From an uncultured Clostridium sp. (GTDB lineage Bacteria; Bacillota; Clostridia; TANB77; CAG-508): 10,177 bases of DNA. Of this stretch, positions 1 to 7,084 are shown one piece after another. Under the pieces are notes generated by a model. The model did no database searches. It was given only the letters and a program-made list of their open reading frames with translations, and had not been told where the DNA came from. The first letter of the stretch is position 1. Every line of letters starts with the position of its first letter. Made by a program: the position numbers and the translations under genes. The DNA is taken from assembly GCA_900553125.1 (NCBI GenBank), contig USCB01000039.1, positions 1 to 10,177 on the forward strand, in the 5' to 3' direction.

Positions 1-32
1 ATTAATTAGTATTACTGCCTCAGCTCCTACTT

Positions 33-60
33 ATGATTTTAGTTTTTCATAAATTGTCAA
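33..60 (-). promoter_or_regulatory. possible promoter for a gene left of the window
   Basis: On the minus strand a perfect -35 hexamer TTGACA (60-55) is followed after 16 bases by AATCAT (38-33), a 4/6 match to the -10 consensus. It lies just past the end of the DUF4446 gene and overlaps the tail of its terminator, so it could start the next leftward transcript, which would lie outside the window. Positions 1-32 contain no recognisable coding sequence. The weak -10 makes this tentative. Confidence 0.25.
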
Positions 61-97
61 AAAGTCTTATAAAACTTTTCGCTTTATAAGACTTTTT
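59..97 (-). terminator. terminator of the parA-parB-DUF4446 operon, possibly bidirectional
   Basis: A perfect 10-bp stem (GTCTTATAAA at 64-73 with TTTATAAGAC at 83-92) encloses a 9-base loop. It is flanked by an A run on the left and a T run on the right, so both strands carry a U tract after the hairpin (five U leftwards, six rightwards). The right side abuts and slightly overlaps the DUF4446 stop codon, as expected for the end of a leftward operon. Confidence 0.85.
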
Positions 98-579
98 TAA
101 AAATTAACTGCTTTTTGAATAGCTAAACTTTCTTCCGGGGTCAATTTATATTTTGACTCCCCATCTTCAATAGGTTTGGCATAAATATTTGACATATCTC
201 TTGAATATATACCATTAAATACAACACCATTATTTTTTTCATCTAATAAACATACAGCAAAACTCAAATCACTTCCTGTATCTTTATAAGCATTGTATCT
301 AACAACTCCTACTTTTTGAATACACTTCTTATTTTTTTCATCTAACTCTTTATAATACAAAGAAAGTTTTCTTATTTCTTCTTCTGACAAAGAAACTCTT
401 TTCATATAATTATCTAAATCTTCTTTTATATTTTTTCCATCCCCTAGTTTTTCCATAAAAATTTTATCTTTATTGTATATATTTTTTATTCTAATATTAC
501 TTATAATTGAACTAACTAATAAAATAATGTTCAATATAAATATAATTATTAAAAATAAATCACTATGTAAAAAACTCAA
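97..579 (-). CDS. DUF4446 family membrane-anchored protein
   Basis: This 160-residue protein matches my recollection of the DUF4446 family, which often follows parB in Clostridia. Residues about 8-27 form one strongly hydrophobic segment, probably an N-terminal membrane anchor. Residues about 28-80 are charged and likely helical or coiled. The C-terminal half has the family-like block around KVGVVRYNAYKDTGSDLSFA, followed by NNGVVFNGIYSRD and a YAKPI segment. The start is a TTG at 579, supported by a strong AGGAGG six bases upstream. The gene starts 18 bases after the parB stop and shares its operon. The function is unknown to me; a link to chromosome segregation rests only on position. Confidence 0.85.
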   Translation of the reverse strand: MSFLHSDLFLIIIFILNIILLVSSIISNIRIKNIYNKDKIFMEKLGDGKNIKEDLDNYMKRVSLSEEEIRKLSLYYKELDEKNKKCIQKVGVVRYNAYKDTGSDLSFAVCLLDEKNNGVVFNGIYSRDMSNIYAKPIEDGESKYKLTPEESLAIQKAVNF

Positions 580-597
580 TTTAATCCTCCTAGTTCC

Positions 598-1449
598 TTA
601 ATCATGTTTTATCAATCCAAGTATTCTTTCTAAATCATCATTATTCGTATAATTAATTATTATTTTTCCACTACGTCTTCCTGCATCAATTTTTACCTTT
701 GTACCAAAAAATCCTTGAAATTTATCTTCTATATCTTTATATACAACCGCATATTTTTCAGCTGTATTTTTATTATTTTTTTGATGATGTATTTTCTTTT
801 CTGCTTGTCTTACAGATTCCCCTCTTTCAATCATTCTTTTAGCCATTTCAAACTGTTTTTTAGGATCTGTAATTGCAAGAAGTGCTTTACAGTGTCCTTC
901 TGTAAGCTTTCCTTGTTTAGCAAATTCTAATACATCTGGACTCAAATTTAAAACTCTAACAGAGTTTGCAATACTACTTCTTCCTTTTCCTAAAACTTTT
1001 GCAATTTCTTCTTGAGTCATATTATAATCTTCCATTAATGCTTTTATTCCTGCTGCTTTTTCATATGCATTTAGGTCTTCTCTTTGCATATTTTCTATCA
1101 AAGAAATTTCTTTATTTTTTCTGTCATCATCATCTCTAATTATTGCTGGAATTTCTGTTAAACCTGCTTTTTTAGCGGCTCTCCATCTTCTTTCCCCTGC
1201 TATAATTGCATAATATCCTTCTTTTTTTGTGACTACTATTGGTTGAATAACTCCATACATTTTTATTGATTCTGCAAGCTCTCCAATTGATTCTTCATCA
1301 AAGAACTTTCTTGGTTGTTCTCTATTTGGTTCTATATCTATTAATTTTAAACTTTGTAAAGAATCATCTGATTGAATTTTCTCTTCTTCAACTACTGGCA
1401 TTGAAAATAATGCATCCAATCCTTTTCCTAATCCTGTCTTTTTTACCAT
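598..1449 (-). CDS. parB: ParB/Spo0J chromosome-partitioning DNA-binding protein
   Basis: This is a 283-residue ParB CTPase clamp that loads at parS sites, spreads along DNA near the origin, recruits condensin and stimulates ParA. The order of parts is typical. An N-terminal ParA-interacting peptide (KKTGLGKGLDALF, residues 3-15) precedes the ParB/sulfiredoxin-like nucleotide domain with GERRWR at 85-90 and ENMQRE at 119-124. A helix-turn-helix follows at about 144-170 (MTQEEIAKVLGKGRSSIANS), then the TEGHCKALL segment at 183-191 and a C-terminal dimerisation domain. Length is normal for the family. The ATG start has GGGAGG upstream. It lies 26 bases after parA in the same operon. No full parS consensus was found in the window. 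Confidence 0.97.
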   Translation of the reverse strand: MVKKTGLGKGLDALFSMPVVEEEKIQSDDSLQSLKLIDIEPNREQPRKFFDEESIGELAESIKMYGVIQPIVVTKKEGYYAIIAGERRWRAAKKAGLTEIPAIIRDDDDRKNKEISLIENMQREDLNAYEKAAGIKALMEDYNMTQEEIAKVLGKGRSSIANSVRVLNLSPDVLEFAKQGKLTEGHCKALLAITDPKKQFEMAKRMIERGESVRQAEKKIHHQKNNKNTAEKYAVVYKDIEDKFQGFFGTKVKIDAGRRSGKIIINYTNNDDLERILGLIKHD

Positions 1450-1475
1450 TTGTACTATTCCTCCCTCTCTTATAT

Positions 1476-2264
1476 TTATCTTGATGCTCTTGCTTTTTGT
1501 TCTAGTTCATTCCATTTCAAAAATTCTTTTGCAAATTTTTCATAACTTCTAGCACCTTTTGATTTTGGGTCATATATTGTAATTGGCATTCCATAACTTG
1601 GAGCTTCACTTACCTTTACATTTCTTGGTATTACTGTTTTATATACTTTATTTTGAAAAAATCTCTTAACCTCTCTAACAACTTGATTTGCAAGATTTGT
1701 TCTTATATCATACATTGTTAAAATTGCACCTTCAACATATAAGTTTTTGTTTAGGTGTTTTCTTACTAATTCAACTGTATTTAAAAGTTGTCCTAATCCT
1801 TCTAATGCATAGTATTCACATTGCACTGGTATAAGCACACTATCTGATGCTGTAAATGCATTTAATGTAATTAATCCAAGTGATGGTGGACAATCTATCA
1901 ATATAAAATCAAATTGATCTTTTATAACATCTATTTTTTCTTTTAATCTTTGTTCTCTTGACATCATTGAAACAAGCTGTACTTCTGCTCCTGCAAGATT
2001 CATATTAGAAGGAGAAATATATAAATTCTTGATTGCTGTTTCTTGTATTATGTCTTCTGCAGCAACATCTGTTATCAATAAATCATAAGTTGATAAATCT
2101 GATTCTTTTTCAATTCCAAGACCACTAGTTGCGTTTCCTTGAGGGTCTGTATCTATTAATAATACTTTTTTTCCTTTTTTTGCTAAAATTGTACTTAAAT
2201 TAACTGTTGTGGTAGTTTTTCCAACTCCACCTTTTTGGTTTGCTACTGATACTATTTTTCCCAA
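1476..2264 (-). CDS. parA: ParA/Soj chromosome-partitioning ATPase
   Basis: This is a 262-residue ParA-family ATPase. ATP-bound dimers bind DNA non-specifically, and ParB triggers hydrolysis; in Bacillus the homologue Soj also regulates DnaA. The deviant Walker A motif KGGVGKTT is at residues 11-18 with the signature lysine K11. Walker A' (VLLIDTDPQGN) is at 34-44, and Walker B with the following proline motif (ILIDCPPSLG) at 121-130. The start is a TTG at 2264, supported by GGAGG seven bases upstream; a nearby ATG (2278) is out of frame. It is the first gene of the parA-parB-DUF4446 operon, with a near-consensus promoter about 100 bases upstream. Unlike Bacillus subtilis, no noc gene lies between it and rsmG. 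Confidence 0.97.
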   Translation of the reverse strand: MGKIVSVANQKGGVGKTTTTVNLSTILAKKGKKVLLIDTDPQGNATSGLGIEKESDLSTYDLLITDVAAEDIIQETAIKNLYISPSNMNLAGAEVQLVSMMSREQRLKEKIDVIKDQFDFILIDCPPSLGLITLNAFTASDSVLIPVQCEYYALEGLGQLLNTVELVRKHLNKNLYVEGAILTMYDIRTNLANQVVREVKRFFQNKVYKTVIPRNVKVSEAPSYGMPITIYDPKSKGARSYEKFAKEFLKWNELEQKARASR

Positions 2265-2280
2265 TTTTCTTCCTCCATTT

Positions 2281-2309
2281 GTACCAAAAGAGCCGGGTCT
2301 TTTGGGTAC
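2281..2309. repeat. small inverted repeat in the parA leader
   Basis: GTACCAAAAGA (2281-2291) and TCTTTTGGGTAC (2298-2309) pair over 11 bp with one bulged base and a 6-base loop. It would form a hairpin in the 5' untranslated region of parA, ending just before the ribosome binding site. There is no U tract, so it is not a standard terminator. The arm resembles the ACCAAAAAGAACCGACC part of the palindrome at 6911-7001, so it may be a shorter relative of the same repeat family. Confidence 0.6.
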
Positions 2310-2360
2310 ATTTTGTTCTTTATGTTAACTTTTTTTATTTTACCCTTTTTAATATAACTA

Positions 2361-2389
2361 ATAATATACAAATATTATTAATATGTCAA
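2361..2389 (-). promoter_or_regulatory. promoter of the parA-parB operon
   Basis: A perfect -35 TTGACA (2389-2384) is separated by exactly 17 bases from TATTAT (2366-2361), a 5/6 match to the -10 consensus. Initiation near 2354 would give a leader of about 90 bases before the parA TTG. This is the best promoter-like match between rsmG and parA, and it sits downstream of the rsmG terminator. Confidence 0.8.
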
Positions 2390-2448
2390 TACAAAATTTT
2401 AATTTTTTTCTGCAATTCATAATAAAATCTAAAATCATGGTAACACCA

Positions 2449-2475
2449 TTCGACATTTTTCGACAAAATACGACA
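2449..2475 (-). promoter_or_regulatory. three phased Spo0A-type boxes upstream of parA
   Basis: On the minus strand, TGTCGAA occurs at 2455-2449 and 2465-2459, and TGTCGTA at 2475-2469. The three share orientation and have an exact 10-bp repeat, about one helical turn. TGTCGAA is the Spo0A box consensus as I recall it, so two sites are perfect and one is 6/7. They start 59 bp upstream of the -35 element of the parA promoter and lie between the rsmG terminator and parA. I infer control of the partition operon, or of origin-proximal DNA, by phosphorylated Spo0A. Confidence 0.55.
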
Positions 2476-2525
2476 AAAATACCCCCAAACATTACGGAAA
2501 CCGAACACTTTAAAAATTGTTCCAC

Positions 2526-2573
2526 AAAAAAATTGATAATGTTCCACACTAAATGGAATATTATCAATTTTTT
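2526..2573 (-). terminator. terminator after rsmG
   Basis: A 16-bp stem with one G-U pair is formed by AATTGATAATGTTCCA (2531-2546) and TGGAATATTATCAATT (2554-2569), with a 7-base loop. It is extended by A residues at 2526-2530 opposite T residues at 2570-2573. The leftward transcript therefore ends in a run of seven U. It begins a few bases after the rsmG stop codon and separates the modification genes from the parA operon. Confidence 0.88.
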
Positions 2574-2579
2574 AGCCAT

Positions 2580-3299
2580 CTATCTCAAAGGCTGTTTAGC
2601 AGGTGTTCCAGCTTTTCTTGGATATTTTTTAGGTGTTTCTTTTACTTTATCAATTATAATAATATTTCTCTTCATGTCAGTTCCAGGTAAACAAAACTCT
2701 TCTTTTAATTTTACTTTTCCACCTAATTCTTTTAGAGCAAATTTCGCATCATTTAATTCATCTTCTATTTGGTTTCCCTTCATACAAATAATTTTTCCTC
2801 CAACTTTTACAGCAGGAAGTAAATATTCTGCTAAAACACTTAAATTTGCAACAGCTCGTGAAACAGCAATATCAAATTTTTCCCTATAAATTTTATTTTG
2901 GCAAAATTCTTCTGCTCTTGAATGTACAGTATCTACATTTTCTAATTTCAATTTTTCTTTAACATCATTTAAGAAGTTTATTCTTTTATTTAAGGAATCT
3001 ACTAAAACAAAATTATTTTTTTCATTTATTATTGCTAATGGAATTCCTGGAAATCCTGCCCCTGTTCCAATATCAACAAGTCTCTTATTATTGCCTATAT
3101 ATTTTTGAATTGTAAGACAATCTACAAAATGTTTTAAAATAATCTCATCAGATTTAGTTATAGCTGTTAAATTAATTTTTTCATTCCATTCTAAAAGCAA
3201 ATTCATATAATCATAAAATTTAGATATTTGATTTTCTGTTATATCTACATTAATTTCATTCACTAATTTCTTTAAATTTTCATCAAAATTATTTTCCAT
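2580..3299 (-). CDS. rsmG: 16S rRNA (guanine-N7) methyltransferase RsmG (GidB)
   Basis: This 239-residue class I methyltransferase transfers a methyl group from S-adenosylmethionine to N7 of a guanine in the 530 loop of 16S rRNA (G527 in E. coli numbering). The SAM-binding motif VDIGTGAGFPG is at residues 75-85, with an acidic residue after the next strand (VLVDS, 98-102). The AVSRAV segment at 145-150 and the C-terminal KYPRKAGTP are family-typical. I chose the ATG at 3299 over a TTG one codon earlier because AGGA is then seven bases away. It begins 16 bases after mnmG, so the two are cotranscribed. An in-frame CGA in this gene shows that this arginine codon is used normally here. Confidence 0.97.
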   Translation of the reverse strand: MENNFDENLKKLVNEINVDITENQISKFYDYMNLLLEWNEKINLTAITKSDEIILKHFVDCLTIQKYIGNNKRLVDIGTGAGFPGIPLAIINEKNNFVLVDSLNKRINFLNDVKEKLKLENVDTVHSRAEEFCQNKIYREKFDIAVSRAVANLSVLAEYLLPAVKVGGKIICMKGNQIEDELNDAKFALKELGGKVKLKEEFCLPGTDMKRNIIIIDKVKETPKKYPRKAGTPAKQPLR

Positions 3300-3315
3300 C
3301 AAATCTTCCTTTCTA

Positions 3316-5190
3316 TTAAGCTTTGTTTTTCATCTGTAAATAAATCAAAAGCACATTTATATCAGCAGGTGATACTCCTGAAATTCTTGAGGCTTGACCA
3401 ATTGACAAAGGTTTTATTTTATCAAGTTTTTGCCTTGCCTCTAAACTTAATCCCTTGATATCCTGATAAACTATATCTTCAGAAAGAGTCTTACTCTCCA
3501 TTTTTTTAAATTTATCAACTTGCTCTTCTTCCATTTTTATATATCCTTCATATTTGATTTGAATTTCAACTTCTTCCTTTTCTTGAATTGAAAGTTCTGG
3601 CATATTATCATCTATCTTAGATAAATCTTTATATCTAATTTCTGTCCTTTTTAATAATTCAGAAAGTTTGGAACCTGTTGATAATGGTGTTGTCCCTTTT
3701 TCTTTTAAAAATTCATTTACATTTTCAGTAGGTTTTACAACTGTTTGTCTTAGTCTTTCTATTTCCTTTTCAATATTAGCCTTCTTTTGTAAAAACCTTT
3801 GATATCTTTCTTCAGATATAAGACCTATTTCATGTCCAATTTCAGTTAATCTTAAATCTGCATTATCCTGACGAAGTAATAACCTATATTCCGCTCTCGA
3901 TGTCATCATTCTATATGGTTCATTTGTCCCTTTTGTAACAATATCATCAATTAAAACACCAATATAACCTTGTGTTCTGTCTAAAATAACAGGATTTTTT
4001 CCTTTTATTTTCAAAGCACTATTAATTCCCGCAATTAAACCTTGACAAGCTGCCTCTTCATATCCAGAAGTTCCATTTGTTTGACCTGCAAAAAATAAAC
4101 CATCTATATCTTTATATTCTAATGATAATTTTAATTTTGAAGGGTCAATGGAATCATATTCAATTGCATAAGCAGGTCTTGTAAAGTCACAATGCTCTAG
4201 ACCTGGTAAAGTTCTATACATGGCAATTTGCACATCTTCTGGAAGTGATGAACTCATTCCTTGTGCATACATTTCATCAGTATCAAGTCCAATTGGCTCA
4301 ATAAAAACCTGATGTCTTGGTTTATCACTAAATCTTACAACTTTATCTTCAATTGATGGACAATATCTTGGACCTGTTCCCTCAATTTTTCCTGCATATA
4401 ATGGAGACCTATGTAAATTATCTCTTATTATTTTATGTGTTTCTTCGTTTGTATAAGTTAAATAACAATCTTGTTGCTCAAAATCTTTAACCTCATCTTC
4501 TAAAGAAAAAGGTACTATATCACTATCTCCTTTTTGAACTTCCATTTTACTAAAATCAATACTTTTTCTATTAATTCTTGCAGGTGTGCCAGTTTTAAAT
4601 CTAATTAATTTCACACCTAATTTTTCAAGACATTTAGCTAACTTATTTGAAGGAAATACTCCATCTGGACCACTTTCTTTTGAATAATCTCCAATAAATA
4701 TTTTTCCCTCTAAATATGTACCTGTTGCAATTATAATATTTTTAACATTATATATCGCTCCTACATCTGTTTCTAACGATTTAACTTTTCCATCTTCAAC
4801 TTCTATATTTACAATTTCTGCTTGTTTCAATTCTAGATTTTCCTGTTTTTCCAATGTATGTTTCATTTCCATTTGATATCTTTTTCTATCAGCTTGTGCT
4901 CTTAAAGAATGAACAGCTGGTCCTTTAGATGTATTTAACATTTTAATTTGAATCATAGTTTTATCTATATTCTTTCCCATCTCTCCACCTAAACAATCAA
5001 TTTCTCTTACAAGGTGTCCTTTTGAACTTCCTCCTATATGAGGATTACAAGGCATATTTGCAACTGCCTCTAAACTTATTGAAAATACCAATGTTTTCAT
5101 TCCCATTCTTGCTGTTGCTAAACCTGCCTCACATCCTGCATGTCCAGCCCCAATTACTGCTACATCATAGTTTCCTGCTACATAACTCAT
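3316..5190 (-). CDS. mnmG: tRNA uridine-5-carboxymethylaminomethyl modification enzyme MnmG (GidA)
   Basis: This 624-residue FAD enzyme works with MnmE to install the (carboxymethyl)aminomethyl group on wobble uridine 34 of certain tRNAs, using methylene-tetrahydrofolate. The N-terminal Rossmann FAD motif GAGHAG is at residues 14-19. The family blocks CNPHIGG (48-54), RYCPSIEDK and HQVFIEP follow, and the C-terminal helical domain ends with LSIGQASRISGVSPADI. Length is close to the usual 620-630. The start at 5190 gives the canonical MSYVAGNYDVAVIGAG beginning and has AGGAGG 11 bases upstream, slightly far. The open frame extends 27 codons further, but that extension is not family-like. It lies between mnmE and rsmG, with a 329-base gap to mnmE. 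Confidence 0.97.
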   Translation of the reverse strand: MSYVAGNYDVAVIGAGHAGCEAGLATARMGMKTLVFSISLEAVANMPCNPHIGGSSKGHLVREIDCLGGEMGKNIDKTMIQIKMLNTSKGPAVHSLRAQADRKRYQMEMKHTLEKQENLELKQAEIVNIEVEDGKVKSLETDVGAIYNVKNIIIATGTYLEGKIFIGDYSKESGPDGVFPSNKLAKCLEKLGVKLIRFKTGTPARINRKSIDFSKMEVQKGDSDIVPFSLEDEVKDFEQQDCYLTYTNEETHKIIRDNLHRSPLYAGKIEGTGPRYCPSIEDKVVRFSDKPRHQVFIEPIGLDTDEMYAQGMSSSLPEDVQIAMYRTLPGLEHCDFTRPAYAIEYDSIDPSKLKLSLEYKDIDGLFFAGQTNGTSGYEEAACQGLIAGINSALKIKGKNPVILDRTQGYIGVLIDDIVTKGTNEPYRMMTSRAEYRLLLRQDNADLRLTEIGHEIGLISEERYQRFLQKKANIEKEIERLRQTVVKPTENVNEFLKEKGTTPLSTGSKLSELLKRTEIRYKDLSKIDDNMPELSIQEKEEVEIQIKYEGYIKMEEEQVDKFKKMESKTLSEDIVYQDIKGLSLEARQKLDKIKPLSIGQASRISGVSPADINVLLIYLQMKNKA

Positions 5191-5519
5191 TGTGGAACAT
5201 TCCTCCTTTTTATATTTTATATTTTTTGTATGTGTACATTTTACTGTACTTAGTACATTTTGATATACCATATTTTTCCAATTCTTTTGTCGTGGAACAA
5301 GAATTTTTGTTCTATTTACATAACTTACTTTGTTGCAATCATAAATTAGACTATATGATTTATATTAGACATTAATTGTTTATAATTTTAGTTTTAAATT
5401 ATAAATCATTTGTAATTCGCCTTAAAATCAAAAATTAGCTTTTTTGTTTTTTTATAACAAACTGTATCATTTTTATATGTAAAATCCTTTATTTTTGATT
5501 TTCAAAAGACGTTTGTCCA
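5191..5519. other. mnmE-mnmG spacer with several dyads
   Basis: No gene or recognised structured RNA is visible. It holds a perfect 13-base palindrome TGTACTTAGTACA (5245-5257) with an extra TGTACA at 5233-5238. A near-palindrome GAACAAGAATTTTTGTTC lies at 5295-5312. An AT hairpin of 9 A/T pairs plus two more (5378-5406) has arms TATAATTT and AAATTATA. Two 12-base arms, AAAATCAAAAAT (5424-5435) and ATTTTTGATTTT (5491-5502), are perfectly inverted. A perfect TATAAT on the minus strand (5403-5398) has only a poor -35. The palindromes upstream of mnmG could be operators; the long-range arms may form an end structure for the mnmE transcript. Confidence 0.45.
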
Positions 5520-6888
5520 TTATTTACCCAAACAAAATCTGGCAAAAATTTCATTTATTATTTCTTCACTTGTTTCCTCTCCTGTAATTTCTCCTAAATC
5601 ACTTAAAACATTTTTCAAATTAATTGCAATAATATCAATTGGCATATTCATATCCAAACTCTCCATTGCTTTATTTAAATTTTGAATAGCTTTTTGAATT
5701 TGTATTTTATGTCTTTCATTTGTAATTACAATGTCATTATCTACATTTATTTGATTTAAATTAAATAAATCGCTTATTTTTTCATATAATTTATCAATTC
5801 CCTCTTTTTTTAATGCTGAAATTTTAAGAATATTATTAAATCTTGAAATTTCGGTTGTATTTTCATTAATCATTTGTTTTAAATCAATTTTATTTAATAT
5901 AATAATCGTTTTTTTAGGATTAACAATATCTAAAATTTCAATATCCTCTTTACTTAAATCTTTACTTCCATCAATTATAACAATTGCTAAATCTGCCTCT
6001 TTAGCATATTTTATAGATTTTTCAATTCCAATTTTTTCAACTGCATTTTCAGTTTCTCTAATACCTGCTGTATCAATTAATTTTAAAGGAATTCCATTAA
6101 TATTTACAAATTCCTCAATTGTATCACGTGTTGTTCCTTCATATTCTGTAACAATAGCTCTATCCTCCTTTAAAATTGCATTTAAAAGTGAAGATTTTCC
6201 AGCATTAGGCTTACCTATTATAGCAGTTTTTATCCCTTCTTTTATTAATTTACCATTATCAAAAGATTTTTCTAGTTTTTTTAACTTATCTAAAACATCT
6301 ATCATTTTAGCTTTTAGTTCATCATCCAAAACCTCGGGTGTATCATATTCTGGATAATCTATTGAAACTTCAATATTTGTCATAACATCCAAAATTTCAT
6401 TTTTAATTTTTCTAATTGATATAGCTAAATAACCCTCTAATTGCTTAATTCCCTCTTTTGCCTCTCTATCAGATTTAGCATTTATAATATCAATTACAGA
6501 CTCTGCCTGAGATAAATCAATTCTTCCATTAAGAAAAGCTCTTTTGGTAAATTCACCTGGTTCTGCCAAATCAGCACCATTTTTCAAACAAATTTGCAAA
6601 ATTTTTCTCATAATTATATTTCCACCATGTGAATTTATTTCACACATATCCTCTGTTGTGTAACTTTTAGGGCTTTTAAAATATGAAACTAAAACTTCAT
6701 CAATTACTTTTCCATCATCCACTATATTTCCATATTGCATTGTATAACCTGGAATTTCTGATATGTCTTTTGGGTATTTTGCAATAAATATTTTACCCAG
6801 AATTTCGAATGTTTTTTCACCACTCATTCTAATTATACCTATTCCCCCAATACCGTGGAGCCGTAGATATTGACGCTATTGTACTCAT
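5520..6888 (-). CDS. mnmE: tRNA modification GTPase MnmE (TrmE), interrupted by a +1 frameshift
   Basis: The GTPase partner of MnmG in wobble-uridine modification. Translation from the ATG at 6888 (AGGAG seven bases upstream) gives MSTIASISTAP, then CGG and a stop at 6831-6829. Skipping one base at the CGG (6855-6853) continues as GIGGIGIIRMSGEKTF and runs to the end, giving 455 residues, close to the family norm of about 459. In the joined protein the G1 loop GKPNAGKSS is at about 225-233, TTRDT follows, DTAG is at 272-275, NKID at 332-335, and the C-terminal FCLGK (451-455) carries the invariant cysteine. A start at the internal ATG 6827 would lose the conserved beta-strand and glycine loop of the folate-binding domain, so I prefer the joined reading. 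Recoding, sequencing error and true mutation all remain possible. Confidence 0.9.
6853..6855 (-). other. candidate +1 frameshift site (CGG) in mnmE
   Basis: The reading is CCA CGG TAT in the initial frame. Dropping the C at 6855 gives CCA GGT ATT GGG, encoding the Pro-Gly-x-Gly expected at the MnmE N terminus. It is one of only two in-frame CGG codons found in the window. The exact extra base is ambiguous: removing the neighbouring A also gives Pro-Gly. Confidence 0.7.
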
Positions 6889-6910
6889 TATTTTTCTCCT
6901 TTCTTTTGCT

Positions 6911-7001
6911 GGACCATTGGGGTCGGTTCTTTTTGGTTCCATTTTGTCAAATTATTTTAATAATTGAAAATGGGACCAAAAAGAACCGACCTCAATGGTC
7001 C
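6911..7001. repeat. 91-base near-perfect palindrome, REP- or MITE-like
   Basis: Arms at 6911-6950 and 6964-7001 are inverted copies of about 38 bases. The only differences are two changes that both leave G-U pairs and a 2-base bulge. The centre (TTATT-TT-AATAA) also pairs, apart from one bulged base, so nearly the whole unit folds into one hairpin. Outside it, TTTTGC (6904-6909) and GCAAAA (7006-7011) are also inverted. Its GC content is higher than its surroundings. It lies between the jag terminator and the mnmE ribosome binding site. From memory, palindromes with an AAAAAGAACCG core recur in low-GC Firmicutes; this needs a search. It encodes no protein. Confidence 0.8.
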
Positions 7002-7014
7002 CAACGCAAAAATT

Positions 7015-7068
7015 AAAAAAAGTCAAAATTCCATTAATCTTTTGCGATTAAAATCGGAACTTTGACTT
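7015..7068 (-). terminator. terminator of the rpmH-jag operon
   Basis: The outer stem pairs AAGTCAAAATTCC (7020-7032) with GGAACTTTGACTT (7056-7068) with one mismatch. TTAATC and GATTAA extend it inside, around a TTTTGC loop. The leftward RNA continues into seven U. It lies 17 bases past the jag stop codon. The rightward strand also has a T run nearby (7073-7078), so some bidirectional activity is possible. Confidence 0.8.
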
Positions 7069-7084
7069 CTGATTTTTTATTTAA

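Noticed and set aside
2358..2579. 73-codon minus-strand open frame where noc might be expected
   Set aside because: It overlaps the terminator, the Spo0A-like boxes and the parA promoter, and shows no ParB-like or helix-turn-helix motif.
2853..2870. parS-like sequence TGTTTCACG inside rsmG (minus strand)
   Set aside because: Only the left half matches the 16-bp parS palindrome (about 10/16), and it encodes the conserved AVSRAV segment of RsmG.
2383..2889. 168-codon plus-strand open frame between parA and rsmG
   Set aside because: It runs antisense through the rsmG 3' end, its terminator and the promoter region, has no family features and looks like an AT-rich shadow frame.
5191..5271. 27-codon upstream extension of mnmG
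   Set aside because: The extension is not family-like, whereas the ATG at 5190 gives the canonical MnmG N terminus and has AGGAGG upstream.
6118..6135. parS-like sequence TGTATCACGTG inside mnmE
   Set aside because: It matches only about 10/16 positions and encodes the conserved TTRDT motif of the GTPase domain.
6945..6950. TTGACA inside the large palindrome as a -35 for mnmE
   Set aside because: No -10-like hexamer lies at the proper distance; the sequence arises from the 2-base bulge in the palindrome.
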